Part shown: positions 23,346 through 34,781 of the stretch, piece by piece
Layout: each line of letters opens with the position of its first letter
Numbering within the stretch: position 1 is the first letter of the stretch
From: Crocodylus rhombifer
Lineage: Eukaryota > Chordata > Crocodylia > Crocodylidae
Direction of reading: 5' to 3'
Assembly: GCA_038503035.1 (NCBI GenBank)
Contig: JAVSML010024335.1
Span: 700,265-764,264, forward strand
Length of the DNA: 64,000 nucleotides
Notes under the pieces: generated by a model
Databases searched by the model: none
Seen by the model: only the letters and a program-made list of their open reading frames with translations
Told to the model about the DNA's origin: nothing
Translations under genes and position numbers: made by a program

Positions 23346-23739
23346 GAAACTTCTGATAGGATGAAAGCACAAGAAGAATAGCAAGAGACCAGTGTGTCCA
23401 CACAAGGAGCTTCTAAAAAGGAAAGCGTACAGGCAATGGAAGAATGGGTCACCAGGAAATAACAAGAAGCTTCAGGGGCAACACGAGGAAGGCCAAGATA
23501 AAGAACAAGCTGCACTTGGCAAAGGAAGTTAAAGGCAACAAGAAGAAGTTCTATAAGCATGTTGGACAGAAAAGAAGGACCAAGAAAGTTGTGAGTCCTT
23601 TGTTAACAAGCCAGGGGGAACTCCTAACAGAAGATAAAAAGAAGGCATAGCTACTCAAACAACTACTTAGCCTCAATCTCCACAAAAAAAAATTAAGCTA
23701 CCAGACACCTAATAGAAATTGTCTAGATCAGGAAGGGGG

Positions 23740-24660
23740 CAAGCTGAGGGTGAAGGTAACATAAAGCTTTTGTTGGGCCTGAATTATCTTATTCTCTTGT
23801 ATACTTCATTTCCCCTTCTACACATCAATGATGTGGCAGAGCCACACAACTGTTTTATCATTGAAGTTTGCCAGGTTCTCTTCCTGGGTGCATGGGTTCT
23901 CACATATGAGGAGAAGGTCAGCAGTCTATGGTGCATCACCACATTCACATATTGGACTGTCCTTTAAACTAATCTTATACAGGGTGCAATTAAAGTGCCG
24001 AGATCCAGAGTGACTCTTGTTTAGTTTAATCCATAAATTGCAGGGATGCTCATACCCAGGTACATAGGGTGTTGGGTTGCTTATAAAATGCTTGAGTGCT
24101 TGATATGAGAATCAGTCTCATCCCACTTTCTGTGGTGCTGTTCAACCACCCATAGGGTGTTGCTCCCATCACCACACTGTTGCAGCAATACCTGTGCCTC
24201 CTGTCTAAATAAGTTTCTCAATTTTAGTCATTTATGTACTAGTTGCTTCAAGACTTCATGAGGCAGGTGCTGGTTTTGTTTGGAGCACTGAGCAAGGACA
24301 AGAGTTGCCTTCTATCTTCTTAGTTGGGGAGGTCCTGTTATTGATAGTATTGACAGTATGTCAATAGGCGTATCTGTTACACACCCTGCTACTATTCTCA
24401 TTGCTGAGTTCAGGGCTACATCAACTCTGGTGGTGTGGCTACTGTGTACCCATGCTTGAAAGAAGTATTCAGCAGGTATGTATACTACAAGAGTATATGT
24501 ATACTACAAGAGTTCTTGTCCTTAGAGTGGTGAAATTGGCTCCCCCAGGTTGTTCCTGCCAGTCATCTTACAGGACCAATGCAAGAGTTAACTTTCTTAG
24601 ATGTTTTCAGTAGGTGTTCTCTGTAAGTGAGGCTCCTATCCATAGTTACTCTCAGGTAAA
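23740..24660 (-). mobile_element. fragment of a non-CR1 LINE, Jockey/I-like
   Basis: The minus strand reads, across several frames, VYLRVTMDRSLTYREHLLKT, then LAGTTWG, PAEYFFQAWVHSSHT, VDVALNSAMRIVAGCVTDTP and PPQLRR, and finally a short cysteine-bearing tail ending in CGSATSL. That series is the C-terminal part of the reverse transcriptase found in Jockey/BS/X-element-type LINEs of animals, not of CR1. Numerous stops and frameshifts are present. It lies between two pieces of the old CR1 in the opposite orientation, so it is an insertion into it. The exact clade is uncertain; boundaries are approximate. Confidence 0.55.
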
Positions 24661-25236
24661 CTGGGTTATCTGTGAAGGAAAGAATGAATTCAAGTCAGCA
24701 GGTCTAGATGAGTTTCCTTCCAGGGTCCTGAAGTAACTGACAGAGGAGATCTCGGAGCCCTTAGCAATGATCTACATGAAGTCATGGAAGACAGACCATA
24801 TACCAGAGGACTGGAGAAGGGCCAATGTAGTGTCCCTGTAAAAAAAACAAGAAAGAGGGTCCTGACGAACTACAGATCAGTTAGTCGTACCTAAGGGCAT
24901 TAAAGGAAATATTGTGGATAGCATGCATCTAGACTTCAGCAAGGATTTGACAAGGTCCCACACAATCTTCTTATTGTCATGAACATTTTTTTTGAGTATG
25001 TGTTGCCAGTACAGAAGAGGTTAAACTGACATGCGCGGTTTGATTCTGCGAGTGGAAAGTTCCAAGGCTCACCCAGCCCGTGCCCCCTGGGTGACCTGAG
25101 GAGCTGTCAATCATTGTTGACCTACTTTCCCCACAGATGCATGCTCAGATTGTGTCAGCTTCTGACTGAGAGCATGCTCAGTCAGAACCTGACATGAGGT
25201 AATCTGACTAGAAATTTCTCTGCACAGAGCGTTTTG

Positions 25237-25260
25237 ATTGGCCACTAAATTCATATAAAA
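25237..25260 (+). promoter_or_regulatory. LTR promoter, CCAAT and TATA boxes
   Basis: ATTGG (reverse CCAAT) at 25237 lies 17 bases upstream of TATAAAA at 25254-25260, a normal core-promoter spacing for an LTR U3. Activity is inferred only from motifs. Confidence 0.55.
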
Positions 25261-25788
25261 GTTCGGTGAGCCCCTCCCTCGGGGGGGAGATCGTGTGGAC
25301 TGGAGACAGAGGCTGCTGCTGCAGGGACTGTCTCTCAGTCAGGCTCTTGGGCCTATAGATCTCCTCTCTCGCCTCCGTTGCTGGTTGCTTTTCGTATTAA
25401 TTGTTACGTACGTTCTGACTACGCTTGCCTGGCTTCTGACTTACCTTCGTATTGACTAACGGCTACGATTTTGGATCACCCTTTGGACTCTGTTCTAACC
25501 CGGTTCCGGATCATTGACCATGGCTTTCTTCTCTGACTATGATTCTGCTCATCCCTCTGAACTGACGTCTCCACTGCATCATCTCCTGGCTTCCGACCAC
25601 AGCTTTCTCCTTCGACCACCCGATTGTCCATTACCTTGGACTGGCGTCACGCGGTTCATCATTTAAGTCTTACAGTTTTCATTTTATTGTTTGTATTATC
25701 CATTTAATGAGCTGTTGACCAGCCCTGGGACTAGGTCTTCGGACTGAACCTCGTGGGCCAACAGACCCCTTTGTTGTTTACTGTTCAT

Positions 25789-26304
25789 AAATTCATAGAT
25801 TCATAGATTCATAGATGCTAGGGTCGGAAGGGACCTCAATAGATCATCGAGTCCGACCCCCTGCATAAGCAGGAAAGAGTGCTGGGCCTACATTACCCCA
25901 GCTAGATACACATCTAGCCTTCGCTTGAAGACCCCCAGGGTAGGGGAGAGCACCACCTCCCTTGGGAGCCCGTTCCAGACCTTGGCCACTCGAACTGTGA
26001 AGAAGTTCCTCCTAATATCCAATCTAAATCTGCTCTCTTCTAGCTTGTAGTCATTATTTCTTGTAACCCCCGGGGGGGCCTTGGTGAATAAATACTCACC
26101 AATTCCCTTCTGTGCCCCCCTGATGAACTTATAGGCAGCCACCAGGTCACCTCTCAACCTTCTCTTGCGGAGGCTGAAAAGGTCCAGTTTCTCTAGGCTC
26201 TCCTCATAGGGCTTGGCCTGCAGGCCCTTAACCATATGAGTGGCCCTTCTCTGGACCCTCTCCAGATTATCCGCATCCTTCGTGAAGTGCGGCGCCCAGA
26301 ATTG
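25789..26304 (-). mobile_element. short CR1 LINE inside the LTR
   Basis: Starts at the 3' repeats AAATTCATAGATTCATAGAT and the GGTCGGAAGGGACCTCAATA block, and ends abruptly at GCGGCGCCCAGAATTG, a point internal to CR1 ORF2. The minus strand is open for 115 codons (25888-26235) with the C-terminal landmarks GLQAKPYEESLEKL, FRLDIRRNFFTVRVAKVWN and YLAGVM, ending at the normal ORF2 stop. This 516-bp 5'-truncated copy is the latest insertion in the nest. TTGTTGTT occurs at both borders (25771 and 26310), a possible short target duplication. Confidence 0.9.
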
Positions 26305-26757
26305 CAGAATTGTTGTTCGTTCCTAACTGTAACTGAAGACTTCTCTGCCTACGCCAAAAGCGTAAGTCAAAATAAATCCATCTGTTCTTTCAATCCGCTC
26401 CGAGTCCCTATCTCCCAACTCTAAGCCGTTAATCCCACCTGTCTGTATCTGATTGCCACCCCGGCCCACCGTGACCTTGGGGCCCGATCCATTCAGTTCG
26501 GTTTTCCTCGACACTTATAAACAAATCAGAGAAATGTAGGCTGGGTAAAACCAGGACAAGCCATACAGATAACTGCCTCAAAAGCTACAACCAAGGGGTA
26601 ATTATTAAAAGGTCTATGTCAAGATGTCAGGAGGTTTTGAGTGACGTCCTGCAGGGCTCTGTCCCTGGCCTCATGCGGTTCAATGTGCTTATTATTACGC
26701 TGGATTCTGGCACAGAAAGATTCTTGATCAAGTCTATGAATGACATGACACTGTGAA

Positions 26758-26805
26758 GGACTGTGGACACACTGGAAGTGTGGACTGTGGACACACTGGA
26801 AGAAT
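26758..26805. repeat. 24-bp tandem duplication
   Basis: GGACTGTGGACACACTGGAA plus GTGT at 26758-26781 is repeated at 26782-26805 with the last bases diverged. It lies in the old CR1 reverse-transcriptase region and further destroys the frame. Confidence 0.85.
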
Positions 26806-28090
26806 CTTGACAGATTGGATAGTTAGCTAGAGCTAACAGGATAAAGTTCAATGCAGACAAATGCAAGGTGCTGCACCTCAGAAGGAATAATCAAAAACAC
26901 TAATACAAAATGGAGGACACCTGGATGGATGGCAGCTCTACAGAAAAGACTTGGGACTCTTGGTAAAACACAGACGGATTATGAGTGTACAGTACGGTGC
27001 AGCTGCACAAAAGGCAAATGCAGTTTTGGGATGAATCAAAAAAGTAGTCAAGTCATGGGAAGTGATAGTGTCTCTCTATTCAGCACTGGTTAGGCCTCAT
27101 CTGGAGTACTGTGTGCAGTTCTGGCCTCTATATTTTAAAAAGGATGTGGAGAAGTTTGAGAGTGTCCAGAGGTGGGCAACAAAAATGATCAAGGGCTTGG
27201 AAGGCAAATCACACAAGAAGAGGCTGAAGGAGCTAGGCATGTTCAGCTTGCAGAAAAGGCAGGATACCATAGCAGTCTTCAAATACTTGATGACCCACCA
27301 TAAAGAAGAAGACAGCCTTTTCTCCCTTGCTGTAGAGTAGGACAGATCAATGGCTTGAAGTTGCAGTAAAGTAAATTAAGATTGGATATCCAGAAAAAAC
27401 CTGTCTTCACTGTTAGAATGGTGAGGCAGTTGAATAGACTACCTAGGGAAGTTGTGGATTTACCATCTCCAGGGGTCTTCAAGAAGAGGTTCTAACCAGA
27501 GCCACTGGTTGAAGATGATCTAGGTGTAACTATGCCTATTTTCTACCGGGGTATTTCCCATGGTTCTGGGTTTCACTGGTTGGTCCTGTCCCCCACCCTC
27601 CTTTTTCTGCTATATGTTTCAGGGTGTTTTTAATTTTCCCCTAGAGACACTGGGTGTTGGCTACAGCTACTTCCACTGGGGTGTCCCAGTGCTTCTGCTA
27701 CGAGCTAAGTTGGAAATCCCTGGGGGTCTTACCCCTCTGCCCAGGGTCAGATTGACTGCCATATTCCATGGCAGGAAGAAATTTACCCCATGATCACATT
27801 GGTACAGACTGTGGGATTGTTTGGGTTTTTTTGCCTTCCTCTGTACAGGGGAGCATGGCCCTCTACTTGGGACCTCTTAAGCACATACCAACAACATTTT
27901 ATATTGGCTGATATGGTTTCCCTGCTTCACCTGTGGCAGGTTAGGGTGTTAGGTCTATGTTGTATCAGGCTTGAAGGTAGTCTTATGTAGAGTTTAGATT
28001 ATGGTTGCATGGCATGGTTTGGATAATTCTGCCTCAGGCAGGGGGTAGCATTAGATGACCTCTGGATGTCCCTTTCAGCCCTATTTCTCT

Positions 28091-28780
28091 ATGATTCTCT
28101 CTGTCTAAATACAGCACAGGTTTTCATCAGCTGAAGCTTGCTTCATCAATACTGTGAAAGAACATGAAGAGAGCAGAGTATAAAAAGAAGAGAAAAATTA
28201 GAACCCAAAAAACAAGCAAGGTTGGGAGAAATAGAGATATGGGGGATAGGGGACAATGCTGGAGAAATCAGGCAAGCAAGCAGGAAATCCATAGAAACAA
28301 AGGACTCAGCAAAGTTAACCCAGGTATTGGGATAAGAATCCATAGTCCCTGTTTAAACCATACTTAACGCAATGCAGTCTGTGAATGATTTCTTATTCTT
28401 GAAGAAAAACCTTCACAAAAAGGTGTATTTCAATTGACTTCAATACAATGAATTCAAAAGCATTTTACACACCCCTTTCCTCCCACTAGGATTCCAACCC
28501 ACTATGTTCAATATTGGCTATACCCCAAAAGAATATTGTATAGTCACAGACTTAGGTTCAACCGTGCTTTATTATTTCCTATGTTCCTTTAAATCCTTAA
28601 GGCAAGTATAATTACAAAAGCTAAATTTCTAGTAGTTACTAAAGGAAGAATGCCAGGAAACATAACAGAAGTCCTGCTCCAGGCAAGAAGATCTTCTCTG
28701 CTCTTTCCACCTTGATTCTGACATTGGTATTGAAAAATTCCTGGAGCTGAGAACATTGTCTTCATTTACCACAATCTCTG
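28091..28780. other. stretch without recognisable gene
   Basis: AT-rich, with the small CAGCTGAAGCTTGCTTCATC piece near 28115 that may be a Penelope-like tail remnant. No coding signal was found. Confidence 0.5.
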
Positions 28781-31022
28781 ATGTGTTGTGAATGCCTGAA
28801 GAAAAACAGAGCCACAAGAAACCCCACTAACACACCTATCAATACACCTCAGTATGCCTTTGGCCTTCTTTGAAACAAAGGCACACTGTTGACTTATATT
28901 CAGTTTATTGTCCACTGTAACCCTCAGGTGCTTTTCTGCAGAGTTGCTGCCTAGCCAGTCAACCCCCAGTCTGTACTTGGGCGTGGGATTGTTCTGTCCT
29001 AGGTGCAGGACTTTGCACTTTTCATTTTTGAACCTCACAGGATGCCTTTTGGCTCAATCCTCCAATGTATCTAGGTCACTCTGAATCCTAGCCCTACACT
29101 CCAGGGTATCTTCTGCTCCTTGCATCTTGGTGTTATCTACAAACTTGCTGAGGGTGCACTCCATCCCATCTTCCAGATCATTAATGAAGATATTGAACAA
29201 AACAAGTGACCCCTAGGGCACTCCACTTAATACTAGCTGCCAATTAGACCTCAAGCCATTAATCAGTCCCCCCAGACCTCATCCTTAAGCATAGGCGATA
29301 CATAGGGGGGCATGGGAGGGCAGGTGCCCCGCCTGAGATTGGCTGCTGCTACTGCAAGCATCTGTGGGCGGTCACAGCTTGCCACCTGCCCCCCGCCCTC
29401 ACTGCCAACATCTCTGCAGCTGTCTGCGGGCGGTCCCCACTCGGCCTGCCCTCGCCACTGATGTCACTGTGGCTGCCTGTGGGCAATTCCCACTCACTGC
29501 TGCCATGCCCCTACTGCTGTCACCACCTATGGGCAGCTGCCATGCCCCCCCCACCTCAGGAGGCAAGAGTCATTCATGCCATTTTCCCTGACCATCCAGC
29601 CAGTTTTCTATCCTCTTTACCATCCATTCCTCTAGCCAATATTTCCTTGGCTTGCTTGTGAGAATATTGTCAGACACCATATCAAAAACCTTGCTAAAAT
29701 CAAACTATATCACATCCACTGCTCCATCCATGTCCACAGACCCAGTCATATCATCAGGTTGGTCAGGTATGATTTGCCCTTGGTGAATCTACGTTGACTG
29801 TTCCTAATCATCATCTTCTTCTCCAAGTGCTATTCCTTGAAGATCAGCTTTATGATTTTTCTAGGGACTGAGGTGAGGCTGACTGGTGTGTAGTTTGCTG
29901 GATCCTCCCTTTCCCCTTTATTAAATATGGCACTATGTTTGACCTTCTCCAATCAACTGAGATCTCTCCTGATAGCCATGAGTTTTCAAAGATTATGGTC
30001 AGCGGTTCTGTAATCTCATCAGCCAACTCCCTCAACACCCTCAGATTCATCCTATCTGGTCCCATTGACTTGTATATATCTGGCTTTTCAAAATAGTCCC
30101 TACCCTGTTCTTTCAGCATTGATGGCTGCTCACGCCGTCCCAAACTGTGCTGCTTGGTTTGGTAGTTTGGGAGCTGATTTTGCTTGTGAAGAATGAGGCA
30201 TAAAAGGCATTAAGCACTTCATCTTTTTCTGAATCCTCTGTCACAAGATTTCCTCCCCCATTCAGTAAGGGACCCACACTTCCCCTGATCCTCCTCTTGC
30301 TACCAACATACTTGTAGAAACCTTTCCCTTACCTTTTACATCCCTTGCTAGGTGCAACTCCAGTTGTGCTTTGGTCTTCCTGACTTCATCCCTGCATGCA
30401 TGAGCAATACTCTTATACTTCACCAAGTTATTTGTCCAAGTTTACACTTCTTATAATTTCCTTTTTGTGACTTAATTTACTGAAGAGTCCCCTGATAACC
30501 CAAGCTGGTCTTCTACCATACTTGCTTGTGTTTCTGTGCATCGGGATGCTTTGTTCCTGCACTATCAGTAAGGTTTCTTTAAAGTATAGCCATCTCTCCT
30601 GGACTACTCTTCCCCGCAGACTGGGTTCCCAGAAGATCCTTCCCGTGAGTTCTCTGAGTGAGTCAAAGTCATCTTTTCTGAAGTCCCAGGTCCTTACCTT
30701 GCTGCTCTCTATCCTTCCTTTTATTAGGATCCTGAACTCAATCATTCTGTGGTCACTGCTATTCACTACTACATTCCCCACCAATTCATCCCTGTTGTGA
30801 GCAGCAGGTCAAGAAGATCATGGCCTCTAGTTGGCCACTCCAGCACTTGCACCAGGAAGTTGTCCCCAACACTCTTCAAGAACTTCCTGGATTTCCTGCA
30901 CACTGATGTATTGCCTTCCCAGCAGGTGTCAGGGTGATTGAAGTCCCCCATGAGGACTGAGGTTTGTGATTGGGAAACTTCCACTAGCTGACTGAAGAAA
31001 ATCTTATCTACCACTGCTCAGT
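28781..31022 (-). mobile_element. old CR1 LINE without its 3' end, internally interrupted
   Basis: Minus-strand ORF2 pieces: CKVLHLGQNNPTPKYRLG and ILRCIDRCV (28766-29038), the region before the reverse transcriptase with YKSMGPDRMNLRVLRELADE (29850-30143), the linker before it (30428-30784), and endonuclease C-terminal text GDFNHPDTCWEG and PTRGHDLLDLLLTTG (30769-31014). The finger/palm text lies between about 29150 and 29900 in broken frames. The copy lacks the usual 3' end and is cut by a GC-rich repeat at 29288-29585. Stops and frameshifts are frequent, so it is old. Confidence 0.8.
29288..29585 (+). repeat. GC-rich repeat inserted in CR1, copy 1
   Basis: The CR1 text breaks after CCAGACCTCATC and resumes at CCTGACCATCCAGCC. 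Between them is a C/G-rich sequence with internal units of about 56 bp, each containing a variant of CTG(C/T)GGGCGGTC. The same sequence, from the GACATA..GGGTGCACG left part through CCTGAGATTGGCTG to the GTTATTCATG right end, occurs at 43690-44080. It is therefore a dispersed repeat. No inverted ends or open frame identify its class. Confidence 0.65.
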
Positions 31023-31070
31023 AAAGTATGTGTGTAGAATTGCCCATTGGCAGTTTTAGTGATGTTTATC

Positions 31071-31103
31071 TATGTTTGCTCCTTTTGTTAAGGAGCAAAC
31101 ATA
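31071..31103. other. perfect 14-bp hairpin
   Basis: TATGTTTGCTCCTT (31071-31084) and AAGGAGCAAACATA (31090-31103) are exact reverse complements separated by five bases. No run of T follows as a terminator would have, and this is a eukaryotic context, so function is unknown. Confidence 0.8.
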
Positions 31104-33108
31104 GAACCAGTACTCTCAATCTAACTATGACCCATTGTTACAGCACCTCATCACTTGTTGAGAAGGGTGGAGAGGATCCAATTTACATAGAGAAAAGAGT
31201 TACCTCAGAATAAAATGACTGAAATAATTTCACTTTAGAGTGCAGTGATTTACAGTGTAACAGCATTGTGTGGTAAGTGTTCAATCCATTTTTACAATGT
31301 AGCAAAATCAAGTACCTAGATAGTAAAAATGTTCTTGCACCCTTAGATTAAGATTTTGGGCAGAATTCTCTCTGGTTTTACAGGCCTCAAGGGCCTATAA
31401 CCGCTTTAACAAGTTTTCCATCACCTCCTATCTTGCACAATCTACTTTCACCTTGTCACATCTTTACCTATTCAAATAAATGTTTATGCTATCTTCCCAT
31501 TGTTGCCTTGGTCTACCTCAAATTGGGTAGAATTTCTCATATTCAGTTTTGTCTATAGGTGTCTAACCTTGGAGGGCAAATTAAAGGGAGCATATTGTAG
31601 ATCAAAAAGGATTCTTCAGTTGAAGCTCCTTTAATATGAGGAAAAGAGAACTTTTGACAAGATTAATTCTGTGAAATCCTTGATTGTGTAACTCTCCCAC
31701 AAGTACATTTAATTCCAGATTTTTAACTGTATGGGCACTGCAAAGTCTATCATTCCCAAGACTCGTGAGGAGCAAGTGGGCAACATGAAAATAAAAAGGC
31801 AATCCATGTCTTATTTAGTATGTGCTTTTTAATTTGTGAAACAGGCACTGCTTTGGCATGTGTGGATTCATTTATATAAATAGGGAAATATTTGTTAGAA
31901 AGAGGAGAACTAATGAATTACTAATTGCCACTAGAGGTGAGATTAATACATGACTCTATATCAGGAAAGACTTTTTTGGATTTGCCTTTTTCAGAAATGC
32001 CCTCTACATTCTCAAGATGTCTAAAGAAAGGTTTAAGTAGTTTCTAGGTCACCAAATTGCTTAATAAATTAATGTTAGGATAGTTTGTTCAGCAATTAGA
32101 TGATTTAGGATAGATGTTTTAGGTGGCATCCATGTTTGTGAACTGATACAAAACACTGCAGGTCTTGATTAGCTTTGTTCTGTGTAGTTATAGGTATAGT
32201 ACATAAAAGGAGGGGCTGGTTGGCCTCTATTGGTTTCATGAAATGGAAGTAGGTACCTTATTAAAACACAAGAAACTTTAGGGCTTTTTTCCTTGTATTT
32301 TGTGACAGCTTATATAGCCTGACGTTATTACAAACTGCCACAGAACAGATGATTTTCTAAAATAAAAATCATTTGTTTGGATCATATATGCACAATCCAT
32401 CAGATAAAACTAGGAAACTGACAGTGTATTGCTTCTCAAATGGCTATCATTGTAGTTTTCCAAGGATTCCCAAAAGTATATTCTGTGCATGAGCTGTTTT
32501 GGGCATTTTCTGAATATTTTTGATTTCAGGAGCTAGGGCTGTTGGTTTAGGTGAAGTTTAAATGGATAGAATTTGACCATATCAGCAAATGCATCTACCG
32601 CAGTATTACAGAAAATATCTCCCTTTTTGTTTACATGATAACGGTGCTTTACACAGTTAAACTTTTCACGACAAAGAATAGGAGCTGAACCACGAATAGG
32701 AATGTCACAAATCTTGAATAAATGTTTGTATGTTCATATGGTGTTACGCAGGGTTTCATGTGTTTGTTTCATTGATAGGATGTGTGTGGTCTCATTGAAA
32801 AGAAGGTGCTATGCTACCATTTATGTTACTTTCATCACTGTATGGATTACATTAGGCTGTGTGTATATATGCTTATGTTTTTGGATATGGTTTAATCAAA
32901 GGAATCGAGAAAAACATACCTCAAAATGAAAGTAGAAAAACTTAAAATTTTTATTTCTTGCCATTATGTTTCCAGGTGAAGTACAATTGTCACTTTGAAT
33001 AACAGACAGAAGGGGCCATTTGTGAGAAGGACACCCAAGGTATTGTCTGCTTCTAATGGGAAAAACAACCCTACAGTAGCAAAGGCATCTGAGAAAAATG
33101 ACCTGTTA
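31104..33108. other. AT-rich stretch without recognisable gene
   Basis: Open frames do not exceed 75 codons and resemble no family. No repeat was recognised. Confidence 0.6.
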
Positions 33109-33112
33109 GCTA

Positions 33113-33235
33113 GAGCAGGGACAGGTAAAATACAACCCACAGACTGGATCTGGTCTGTCAAGCCATTCTATCTTGCCTGTGGGGCCCCTCCAAAAAGTAA
33201 TTATCATCAGCCCCTCAGCTGCCCCTTTGAAAGCT
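33113..33235 (+). mobile_element. hAT-like transposon end
   Basis: Begins GAGCAGGGACAGGTAAAATA and continues with CAGACTGGATCTGGTCTGTC and GCCTGTGGGGCCCC. This is the layout of the 'CAGGGGCGGGCAAAC...GGCCGGATCCGGCC' ends of hAT (Charlie-like) non-autonomous elements, with CpGs decayed. The other end was not found, so the right boundary is open. Confidence 0.5.
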
Positions 33236-34480
33236 GGCAGGAGGTGGGCTTTCAGACATCATGCACCATCAGACCGAGCAGGCTTTGTGCCTCCAGGTCT
33301 GTGGGGCTCCCAGAACTCCAGTTGGGTGCCCCATGTGGAGGCACTGAGTGCAATGGAACACAACTGGACAACTGGTGAGTGGGGAAGGGAGCACCTGCCT
33401 GCAGGATGGTGGGGTTGTGGGTGGGTGTGTATGGGTGGATGTGGGGTTTGTGGGTGAGTGTGCCCCCCCAACATGCTCCCGCCCATGGTGCACAGCCCTC
33501 ACCATTGGTGGCAGCAGAAGAAGGTGGTAGACCCTCAGGGCACTCATGGCACATGACAGGCAAAGATTCCTGTGACATGTGGCTCCAACCGAGTCCTGGG
33601 AGCTGTGCATGGCAGTACTAAGTTAGCGTTGCCTGGGCTTACTGTCTTGCACCTTCAAACCAGACCAGGTTTGCTCTGTGGGGTTCCTGGCACTACAGAT
33701 GGGAGCTGTGTGCCATCAGGCTGGGCTAAGCCAGCTCTGTGGCTCCATGTGGGGCTTCCAGCAATCTAATGGGGAGCCATACGTGAAGGCATGGAGCCAG
33801 CCTGGCCCAGCCCAAAAATGCACACTCTCAGCTGCAGTGCCAGGAGCCCCATAAGTTGGCAAGGAGCCAGCCCAGCTGGCCCCACGATGCATGGGTCCTG
33901 GAAGGATAGTTGAGAGCCAAACACAGCATGGAGTCCACCTGGCCCAATGGCACACAGACTAGGAGCCGAGGGGAGTCTCACACCATTGGTCTGGGCTGGC
34001 TCTGTACCTCCACTTGCTGGATGCCCCACGGGGAGAAACAGCTGTCCTAGCCCAGCCTGATGGCATGCAGCTCCCATCTGTAGTGTTAGCCCAAAGGTGC
34101 ACACCAGTGGACCAGGAAAGGACAACTCCATGCCACTATGTGCAACTCTCAGGACTCAGCTGGAGCCACGTGCCACTGAGGGGTTCTGCCTGCCATGGGC
34201 CATGAACATCCCGATGGCCTATCTGCTGCTGCTGCTGCCGCTGGTGGCAGGGACTGTGCACCATAGGGGAAGGTCACACCCACTACAGCTCACCCACAAA
34301 CTCCACTCCAGCCCCTGTACCCCTACACAACTCCTCCCACAAACCTCACACCCACCCACCCACACCCCTTCACAATCCTCTAACACAAACTCCGACAAAT
34401 CCAACACAACCCCCCAACACCCACCTACCCCAAGCCATACCCCCTACACACAATATAAGAGAGTAAGACTTTATTTTGAG
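33236..34480. repeat. degenerate GC-rich repeat array
   Basis: A block of the type 'CCATCAG..GGCTGGGCT..CTCTGT.CCTCCA....' recurs near 33267, 33715 and 33985. A GT-rich tract (33410-33465, GTGGGTGGGTGTGTATGGG) and an AC-rich tract (34300-34445, CACACCCACCCACCCACACC) face each other as approximate complements. Long overlapping open frames here reflect low stop density. This may be the interior of the hAT-like element that starts at 33113. Confidence 0.5.
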
Positions 34481-34661
34481 TTATTATGCAATCACCTCTA
34501 TCTACATTATACAAATGCATGTAAATCAGGACAAAAATATTTTTTGAAATAAAATTAAAATATGTTATAGAAAATGTTTGAAGGGGGTTGTGAAGGGGCA
34601 GGATCAGCAAGGAGGCTGATCTCTGAAAATACTGGCAGAACTCTTTGAAAAGATTAGGTCA

Positions 34662-34737
34662 TAGTCAGCATATCCCTAAAGGTAAGCATGTGTTCTCTTC
34701 TAGGTTGGCGGATCTCCTCTGGCAGGCTTTAAACTAG
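34662..34737 (+). pseudogene. C-terminal remnant of CR1 ORF1
   Basis: The frame reads HIPKGKHVFSSRLADLLW and ends QALN followed by TAG at 34735-34737. This matches the final residues of CR1 ORF1 (compare IFADRLTNLVRRVLN ending at 57957). Only about 25 codons survive the 5' truncation. It fixes where the inter-ORF region begins. Confidence 0.7.
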
Positions 34738-34781
34738 GCTCATCGGGGGAAGGGGAAGATAAGGGCGGAGGAAGCCTTGGA

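Larger units (their letters stand above)
24975..26513 (+). mobile_element. solo LTR, 5-bp target duplication, interrupted by CR1
   Basis: Begins TGTCATGA and ends CCTCGACA. Both sides carry CTTAT (24970-24974 and 26514-26518), a perfect target duplication. An inverted CCAAT (ATTGG, 25237-25241) and TATAAAA (25254-25260) mark the promoter, and AATAAA at 26371-26376 follows the nested CR1, giving plus orientation. Without the CR1 the LTR is about 1,020 bp. Unlike its surroundings it is rich in CpG, which suggests it is young. No adjacent internal region, so it is solo. Retrovirus versus Ty3-like is undecided. Confidence 0.88.
23400..28090 (+). mobile_element. old CR1 LINE, host of several nested insertions
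   Basis: Four separated pieces of one plus-strand CR1. 23400-23735 encodes the linker (KLHLAKEVKGNKKKFYKHVG). 24665-24970 resumes with the segment ending in DFSKDLT, a diverged motif A. 26519-27490 continues the reverse transcriptase ([36 protein letters not shown]) and the C-terminal part. 27490-28090 is a long 3' untranslated region ending in GCCTCAGGCAGGGGGTAG...GACCTCTGGATGTCCCTTTC and CTATGATTCTC. The frame is broken by many stops, so this is old. The gaps are filled by a second type of LINE and by an LTR. Confidence 0.82.

Noticed and set aside
33252..33621. Cluster of His/Pro/Thr-rich open frames
   Set aside because: They come from the GT/AC-rich low-complexity tract.
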